From contig QFQB01000058.1 in the NCBI GenBank assembly GCA_003241475.1, forward strand, positions 1 to 12,370: a stretch of 12,370 nt of DNA, read 5' to 3'. Position 1 is the first letter of the stretch, and every line of letters starts with the position of its first letter. The translations under genes and the position numbers were made by a program. The notes below the pieces were generated by a model. That model was not told where the DNA came from and did not search any database. It worked only from the letters and a program-made list of their open reading frames with translations. Shown here one piece after another: positions 8,117 through 12,370 of this stretch. The stretch comes from Micavibrio aeruginosavorus (lineage in GTDB: Bacteria; Pseudomonadota; Alphaproteobacteria; Micavibrionales; Micavibrionaceae).

Positions 8117-8186
8117 GAATATACCGTGATGCCCGTTTGCGGCCCTAAAATAACCTTTGAGAATTCCTCTGGTTTTCAGGCTCATT

Positions 8187-8210
8187 CGTTTTATGCTATC
8201 TACATAAACG
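8187..8210. repeat. Inverted repeat between divergent lptF and pepA
   Basis: CGTTT-t-ATG, 7-base spacer, CATAAACG: an 8-bp inverted repeat with one bulged T, in the short region between the two divergent genes. It might be an operator, part of overlapping promoters, or chance. No matched -35/-10 pair could be assigned with confidence. Confidence 0.35.
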
Positions 8211-8244
8211 GATTATCCTTCTCCGTCCATCCATTAGCTTTTTC

Positions 8245-8248
8245 AGGA
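8245..8248 (+). promoter_or_regulatory. Ribosome binding site of pepA
   Basis: AGGA lies eight bases before the ATG at 8257 but only two before the ATG at 8251, so it points to 8257 as the start. Confidence 0.6.
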
Positions 8249-8256
8249 ATATGTTC

Positions 8257-9798
8257 ATGAGCGCGCCGATCTCCCTTTCTTTTGCCAAATCCCCCAAAGC
8301 CAAAACCGACACGGTTGTTGTTTTTGCAGCCGAAAAAGGAAGACTCCTGCCTTCCGGCGTTGCCCTCGACAAAAAGGCTGACGGATTGATTGCCGCGGCG
8401 ATTGAAACACGCACGGCCTTCAAGGGTGGGCATGGCGATATGCTCTCCGTCATCCTGCCAGAAAAAGCAGGCTACAAGCAGGCGCTGGTCATCGGATTGG
8501 GCGACCTCAAAAAACTGGACGTGCTGGCTTTTGAAAATGCGGGCGGCAAGACGTTCACCGCGCTTAAAGCCATCGCCGCGCAACAGGTTGCCGTGCTCTT
8601 CGACGCCGCGAAAGAAACCAAGGTAGATGCCGCCGAAGCCGTCGCGGCGTTCGCCTCGGGCCTGCGCTTGCGCGACTATAGCTTCGACAAGTACAAATCA
8701 AAATCTGCAAAGGATAAAAACGGGGACGCGAAGAAAAATTCAGCCTCTTTGAAAGACGTTGCCATTGTCACGGATGCCGCCGGCGCCGCCAAAATGTTTG
8801 CGGCGTATGATGCCGTATCACAAGGCGTACTCTTGGCGCGCGATCTGGTGAGCGAACCGCCAAATGTCCTCTACCCCGCAAGCTATGCCGATATTGTGGT
8901 CAAAATCCTGAAGCCGCTCGGCGTACAGGTCGAAGTCCTCGATGAAAAGAAAATGGAAAAGCTCGGCTTCGGCGCACATCTGGCCGTCGGCGTCGGCTCC
9001 ATCCGCCCGCCGCGCGTGGTCGTCATGCGTTGGAACGGCGCAGGCTCTTCCAAAAAATCCAAAGGACCATTGGCGTTTGTCGGCAAAGGCGTAACCTTCG
9101 ATACGGGCGGCATTTCCATCAAGCCCGCCGCTGGCATGGAAGAGATGAAAATGGATATGGGCGGTTCCGCCGCCGTGGTCGGCTTGATCCGCGCACTGGC
9201 TCTTTCCAAGGCCAAAGTCGATGTTGTGGGCGTTATCGGTCTGGCCGAAAACATGCCCTCCGACCGCGCCTATCGTCCCAGCGATATCGTAACCTCGCTG
9301 TCCGGTAAAACCATCGAAGTCCTGAACACGGATGCCGAAGGCCGCCTCGTGCTGTGCGATGCGCTGACCTATGTGCAAAAAACCTATAAACCGAGCATGA
9401 TCGTTGATCTGGCCACGCTGACAGGCGCCATCATGGTGGCGCTCGGGTACGAGTATGCGGGCGCGTTCGTCAATGACGACAAACTATGGTCTCAACTTGA
9501 AAAAGCCGGCAAGGACACGGGCGAGAAATTATGGCGCATGCCGCTCGATCAGGCGTACCGCGACGAGATGACGAACAATATTACCGATTTGAAAAACCTT
9601 GGAAATCTGGGCCGCTACGGCGGTTCCTGCTCGGCTGCAGGCTTTCTCGAGCACTTCATCGAAACCGGCACGCCGTGGGCGCACCTCGATATCGCCGGAA
9701 CGGCGTGGTGGAAATCCGATAAGCCCACCGTGCCCAAAGGCGCGACCGGTTTTGGCGTACGCTTGCTTTACCGCATGGTGCTTGATAACTATGCGTAA
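8257..9798 (+). CDS. pepA: Leucyl aminopeptidase, M17 family (cytosol aminopeptidase)
   Basis: Cytoplasmic two-metal aminopeptidase that releases N-terminal residues, notably leucine, from peptides; family members form hexamers. The product has 513 residues from the ATG at 8257, chosen for AGGA eight bases upstream; the ATG at 8251 would add two residues. The variable N-terminal domain is followed by a Lys-rich linker (about residues 148-165) and the catalytic domain. Metal ligands and catalytic residues are all present: Lys277 and Asp282 in VGKGVTFDTGG, Lys289, Asp300 in KMDMGGSAA, and Asp359, Glu361 and Arg363 in the signature NTDAEGRL. Their spacing matches the E. coli enzyme exactly. The TAA stop shares a base with the ATG of the next gene (TAATG). 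The gene is divergent from lptF and near holC, a recurring proteobacterial arrangement. E. coli PepA also binds DNA; nothing here tests that. Confidence 0.96.
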   Translation: MSAPISLSFAKSPKAKTDTVVVFAAEKGRLLPSGVALDKKADGLIAAAIETRTAFKGGHGDMLSVILPEKAGYKQALVIGLGDLKKLDVLAFENAGGKTFTALKAIAAQQVAVLFDAAKETKVDAAEAVAAFASGLRLRDYSFDKYKSKSAKDKNGDAKKNSASLKDVAIVTDAAGAAKMFAAYDAVSQGVLLARDLVSEPPNVLYPASYADIVVKILKPLGVQVEVLDEKKMEKLGFGAHLAVGVGSIRPPRVVVMRWNGAGSSKKSKGPLAFVGKGVTFDTGGISIKPAAGMEEMKMDMGGSAAVVGLIRALALSKAKVDVVGVIGLAENMPSDRAYRPSDIVTSLSGKTIEVLNTDAEGRLVLCDALTYVQKTYKPSMIVDLATLTGAIMVALGYEYAGAFVNDDKLWSQLEKAGKDTGEKLWRMPLDQAYRDEMTNNITDLKNLGNLGRYGGSCSAAGFLEHFIETGTPWAHLDIAGTAWWKSDKPTVPKGATGFGVRLLYRMVLDNYA

Positions 9799-10781
9799 TG
9801 CAAAAGCCTGCTTCTAAAACCGAACCCGATGTCCTGCTGACGGAACAGGTCCGGCGCACCATCCGCGCGCCGGACGACGCCGTCGCCCGCCAATATCTAC
9901 CTGATACACGGGAAAACATTATTCTGCCCGAAGAAGACAGTGACCCTATCGGAGATGACGCGCACAGTCCCGTCAAAGGATTGGTCCACCGCTACCCCGA
10001 CCGCGTGCTGTTCAAGGTAACGGACACCTGCGCTGTCTATTGCCGTTTTTGTTTTCGAAAAGATATGGTCGGTCAGGGAAAAGGCGTTCTAACGCCTTTC
10101 GAAATAGGGGACGCGATAAATTATATCCGCGCCAATCCACAAATCCGCGAGGTGATTTTTTCGGGCGGCGATCCTCTCACGCTCTCCAACCGGCGCCTCG
10201 AGAACATTCTTGATGCTTTGAACGAGATTAATCATCTTGAGATCATCCGCTTTCATACCCGCGCACCGCTGGTCCATCCGGCGCGGATAGACGATGGATT
10301 GGTTGCGCTGTTCCAAAAACAGCCCAAAGCGCTGTATGTCGTCCTGCACGTCAACCACCCGCAGGAAATTGATGGTACGGTACAGGCCGTATTCAGACGT
10401 TTGTCGTTGAGCGGCGCCACACTTTTATCGCAGAGCGTACTTTTGAAAGGGATCAACAACGATGCCGCTGTACTCGAACAACTGTTCCGCACGCTTCTGG
10501 CCAACCGTGTCAAGCCGTACTATCTCCATCATCCCGATATGGCAACGGGTACGTCCCATTTCCGTGTGACTATAAAAGAGGGACAGGATATTATGCGCAC
10601 CCTGCGTGGCCGCGTAACCGGCTTGGCTTATCCGACCTATGTACTCGACATTCCGGGCGGATTCGGCAAAATTCCGCTCACGCCTTCCTATCTGGAATCG
10701 CTCGAAAACGGGACATACAACGTCACAGACGTGCATGGTCAGACCCATGCGTACCCACCGAAAGGGGTGTCTCGTGGCTGA
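9798..10781 (+). CDS. KamA/EpmB-family radical SAM lysine 2,3-aminomutase-like protein
   Basis: 327-residue radical-SAM, PLP-dependent aminomutase family protein. The iron-sulfur motif is C78-AVY-C82-RF-C85, followed by FSGGDPLTLS, the SAM-binding GGDP motif. The PLP lysine is expected at Lys291 in DIPGGFGKIPL. The two acidic residues that bind the substrate alpha-amino group in clostridial lysine 2,3-aminomutase appear conserved: Asp247 in HHPDMATGTSHFR and Asp284 in VLDIPGG. Family members either make beta-lysine or act as EpmB, which isomerises lysine for modification of elongation factor P. The short length fits EpmB-like proteins, while the PGG-GK motif resembles KamA. Neither efp nor epmA lies in this window, so the role is open. 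The ATG overlaps the pepA stop and no Shine-Dalgarno is obvious, so translation probably depends on coupling. The 3' end overlaps the holC start by 8 bases. Confidence 0.9.
   Translation: MQKPASKTEPDVLLTEQVRRTIRAPDDAVARQYLPDTRENIILPEEDSDPIGDDAHSPVKGLVHRYPDRVLFKVTDTCAVYCRFCFRKDMVGQGKGVLTPFEIGDAINYIRANPQIREVIFSGGDPLTLSNRRLENILDALNEINHLEIIRFHTRAPLVHPARIDDGLVALFQKQPKALYVVLHVNHPQEIDGTVQAVFRRLSLSGATLLSQSVLLKGINNDAAVLEQLFRTLLANRVKPYYLHHPDMATGTSHFRVTIKEGQDIMRTLRGRVTGLAYPTYVLDIPGGFGKIPLTPSYLESLENGTYNVTDVHGQTHAYPPKGVSRG
10761..10767 (+). promoter_or_regulatory. Ribosome binding site of holC
   Basis: AAAGGGG within the end of the aminomutase gene, six bases before the GTG at 10774. It decides the holC start, since the frame stays open further upstream without family similarity. 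Confidence 0.7.
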
Positions 10782-11226
10782 TATCCGCTTTTACCATCTT
10801 CTCACCCAATCTTTGGAGCAAGCGCTACCCGCCATCCTGAGCAAGGCGCTTGCCGGTGGCCGCAAAATCGTCGTGCGGTTCGCAGACGAAGCGCAGGTCG
10901 ATTATTTCAACGATCACTTCTGGACCTACAATCCCGATAGCTTCCTGCCACATGGCGCGGCGGCGGATAAGAACAAGGAGCAACAACCAGTTTACCTGAC
11001 CGCCATAGCGGAAAACCCCAATCAGGCAGACATGCTGGTCCTTTGTAACCAGCACACTGTCCCCGAAAACATCGCAGATTTTACGCTATGTTGTGACTTC
11101 CTTGATGGCGGAGACGATGACTCTGTAGCCGCCGGACGCGCGCGCTGGAAAGCCTATAAAGAGGCCGGACATAGCGTGTCCTACTATCAGCAAACGGAAA
11201 CGGGCGGCTGGGATCAAAAAGCCTGA
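10774..11226 (+). CDS. holC: DNA polymerase III chi subunit
   Basis: Chi is the clamp-loader accessory subunit that, with psi, links the replicative polymerase to single-strand DNA-binding protein. From the GTG at 10774 the product has 150 residues, the usual family size, and starts VADIRFYHLLTQSLEQALP (read as Met first). Family features seen are the N-terminal FYHLLTQSLEQALPAIL helix, KALAGGRKIVVRF, a TYNPDSFLPHG segment, NQADMLVLCNQ, and the C-terminal ARWKAYKEAGHSVSYYQQTETGGW. The frame extends upstream to 10639, but those 45 codons lie inside the aminomutase gene in another frame and do not look like chi. The AAAGGGG site supports the GTG. Position after pepA, with one gene between, matches the common pepA-holC linkage. 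A terminator follows directly. Confidence 0.93.
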   Translation: MADIRFYHLLTQSLEQALPAILSKALAGGRKIVVRFADEAQVDYFNDHFWTYNPDSFLPHGAAADKNKEQQPVYLTAIAENPNQADMLVLCNQHTVPENIADFTLCCDFLDGGDDDSVAAGRARWKAYKEAGHSVSYYQQTETGGWDQKA

Positions 11227-11231
11227 ACACA

Positions 11232-11257
11232 AAAAAGCGCCCCGCAGGGCGCTTTTT
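11232..11257. terminator. Bidirectional rho-independent terminator between holC and cytochrome c gene
   Basis: AAAAAGCGCCC, loop CGCA, GGGCGCTTTTT: a perfect 11-bp stem with a 4-base loop, six bases after the holC stop. The T run on one strand and the A run on the other allow it to end both the pepA-holC operon and the convergent cytochrome gene. Confidence 0.9.
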
Positions 11258-11275
11258 CAAAATCATTCAATCTTG

Positions 11276-11923
11276 TTAATGCGCGGCAGGCGCGGCGGCT
11301 GGAGATGCCGCATCCGTCTTGGCAGCATCTGCGACCGGCGCTTCTTTCGAACCAAGATCAGCTTGTTCTTTGGCGATTTCGGCATCGGTCGGCAAAGCGG
11401 CCGGCGAATCCGATTGCGTGCGTAGCCATGCGATCAAAGCCGCGCGATCCTCACCTTTTTTCAGGCCCGCATAGCTCATTTTCGTGTTCTTTGCATAGGC
11501 CTTAGGCTTGTAGAGGAACTTGTTCAGCTCTTCATAGGTCCATGTCTTGCCGCCGACTTCCAGCAACGCGCCGGAGTAGGCATAGCCGGGCATATGGTCT
11601 TTTGGACCGCCCAGAACGCCCCAGAGGTTCGGGCCAACACCCGAAGGCGAACCTTTTGGAAATGTGTGACATGCGGCGCAAGCCTTGGCGATTTTCTCGC
11701 CCTTGGCAACATCGGCCGCCGCGATCAGGGCCATGATCGGCTCGGGTCCGGCCGGAGCCGCCGCGCCACCGGGACCAGCGGTTTCCATCGCTTCGATTTT
11801 GAAGGCGTCTTCTTCGAGCTTGTGAGGATGTATCAATTGCTTGGCAACGAACCCTCCGAGCATGGCGACAATGCCCGCCACAAGTATAGCTGCGAAAATC
11901 TTGTTAAATTCCATACCGCCCAT
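11276..11923 (-). CDS. Membrane-anchored class I cytochrome c (CycM/c552-like)
   Basis: Electron-carrier cytochrome c held in the inner membrane with its haem domain in the periplasm. The product has 215 residues from the ATG at 11923, chosen for AAGGGG six bases upstream; the frame extends upstream to 12025, and a further ATG at 11914 is possible. An uncleaved signal-anchor helix (about residues 7-27, NKIFAAILVAGIVAMLGGFV) is followed by an Ala/Gly/Pro-rich linker and the haem domain. The haem motif is C82-AA-C85-H86, then GVGPNLWGV, GYAYSGALL, and the likely axial Met149 in NTKMSYAGL. After the last helix (ALIAWLRTQ) a 45-residue Ala/Pro/Asp-rich tail ends the protein. The layout resembles CycM, which links the bc1 complex to cytochrome oxidase in alphaproteobacteria; that role is inferred. 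It is divergent from pheA, a linkage I recall from alphaproteobacteria. Confidence 0.9.
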   Translation of the reverse strand: MGGMEFNKIFAAILVAGIVAMLGGFVAKQLIHPHKLEEDAFKIEAMETAGPGGAAAPAGPEPIMALIAAADVAKGEKIAKACAACHTFPKGSPSGVGPNLWGVLGGPKDHMPGYAYSGALLEVGGKTWTYEELNKFLYKPKAYAKNTKMSYAGLKKGEDRAALIAWLRTQSDSPAALPTDAEIAKEQADLGSKEAPVADAAKTDAASPAAAPAAH

Positions 11924-11929
11924 AAAGGA

Positions 11930-11935
11930 CCCCTT
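11930..11935 (-). promoter_or_regulatory. Ribosome binding site of the cytochrome c gene
   Basis: AAGGGG on the - strand, six bases before the ATG at 11923. It favours that start over the longer frame beginning at 12025. Confidence 0.7.
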
Positions 11936-12088
11936 GAGTTTGTCTTGAAGGCAAAACGTCTTAAGGAACTGACGCCTTGCAATAATTCGGCGTTTAAGCC
12001 TATACCAGTGGACACCGCCCGCCAATGGGCGATTTATGGTCTTACGGTGTAAAGTCAGGCAAAAGAAAAATCAAGGGCCGCCGCGAAT

Positions 12089-12370
12089 ATGGGTACGGGT
12101 AACGCAAAGAAAATTTCCTTTCAGGGGGCGCACGGCGCCTATTCCGATATCGCCTGCCGCGAGATGTTTCCCGCGCTGGAAACCATGCCTTGCGATACCT
12201 TTGAAGAGGCTTTTGCGGCCGTTCAAAACGGCGCGGCCGATCTGGCCATGATTCCAGTGGACAATACACTCGCAGGTCGTGTGGCTGACGTTCACCACCT
12301 GATGCCCAAAAGCGGCCTGTCGATCATCGGTGAACATTTCTTGAAGGTCGAACACACATTGTTGGGTGTC
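12089..12370 (+). CDS. pheA: Prephenate dehydratase, 5' part (cut by window end)
   Basis: Prephenate dehydratase converts prephenate to phenylpyruvate, the last committed step before phenylalanine. Only the first 94 codons are in the window, and the frame is open to the last base. The ATG at 12089 is the only ATG after the in-frame stop at 12050; a possible ribosome site, AAGGG at 12073-12077, is rather far upstream. The N-terminal sequence matches the family: ISFQGAHGAYSDIACREMFP, CDTFEEAFAAVQNGAADLAM, and IPVDNTLAGRVADVHHL (the family often has IEN where VDN stands here), then IIGEHFLKVEHTLLGV. It starts directly with the dehydratase domain, without a fused chorismate mutase, as is usual in alphaproteobacteria. 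The regulatory ACT domain would lie beyond the window. It is divergent from the cytochrome c gene; the 165 bases between should hold both promoters, but none could be assigned securely. Confidence 0.93.
   Translation, partial: MGTGNAKKISFQGAHGAYSDIACREMFPALETMPCDTFEEAFAAVQNGAADLAMIPVDNTLAGRVADVHHLMPKSGLSIIGEHFLKVEHTLLGV

Noticed and set aside
8818..9378. Open frame of 186 codons antisense to pepA
   Set aside because: It is opposite the catalytic core of pepA, whose active-site residues are all in place; a codon-bias shadow.
10639..10773. 45-codon N-terminal extension of holC
   Set aside because: It overlaps the aminomutase gene in another frame, has no chi similarity, and the GTG at 10774 has a good ribosome site.
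12016..12031. Small CGCCC/GGGCG inverted repeat upstream of pheA
   Set aside because: Only a 5-bp stem, no T run and no leader-peptide or Phe-codon run, so not called as a terminator or attenuator.
11594..12052. Open frame of 152 codons on the + strand opposite the cytochrome gene
   Set aside because: It is antisense to the haem domain and anchor of a clear cytochrome c and has no recognisable features.

Overview
The window looks chromosomal and comes from a Gram-negative bacterium, most likely an alphaproteobacterium. This is inferred from gene content: a membrane-anchored CycM-like cytochrome c divergent from a prephenate dehydratase of alphaproteobacterial type, a pepA-holC pair with lptF divergent from pepA, and DotA/TraY proteins with an N-terminal region like that of alphaproteobacterial homologues. 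No tRNA, rRNA, CRISPR array, insertion sequence or phage gene was seen, and no gene-free gap exceeds 300 bases.

Left part (1-4097, + strand): two tandem DotA/TraY-family genes, the first cut by the window edge and the second complete (918 codons). These are inner-membrane proteins of Dot/Icm-type (type IVB) secretion or IncI-type conjugation systems. The other parts of such a system would have to lie to the left. A strong hairpin at 4067-4097 closes the block and separates it from convergent housekeeping genes.

Middle part (4113-8116, - strand): lptF, lptG, mlaA and mlaC all read leftwards. LptF and LptG are the permease pair of the lipopolysaccharide exporter. MlaA and MlaC belong to the Mla pathway of outer-membrane lipid asymmetry, so the block as a whole concerns outer-membrane lipid traffic. 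mlaC is split into two overlapping reading frames. The break is either a one-base deletion (real or a sequencing error) or, less likely, a programmed -1 frameshift at an A AAA AAC heptamer just before the stop codon.

Right part (8257-11258, + strand): pepA (leucyl aminopeptidase), a KamA-family radical-SAM aminomutase and holC (DNA polymerase III chi) form a tightly overlapping operon that ends in a clear terminator. pepA-holC is a familiar proteobacterial pair; the radical-SAM gene sits between them.

End (11276-12370): a membrane-anchored class I cytochrome c on the - strand and, divergently, the 5' part of pheA (prephenate dehydratase, phenylalanine synthesis), cut by the window end.

Most of the window is recognisable biology. 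The points most worth a second look are the mlaC frame break, the tandem DotA paralogues and the placement of the aminomutase gene.
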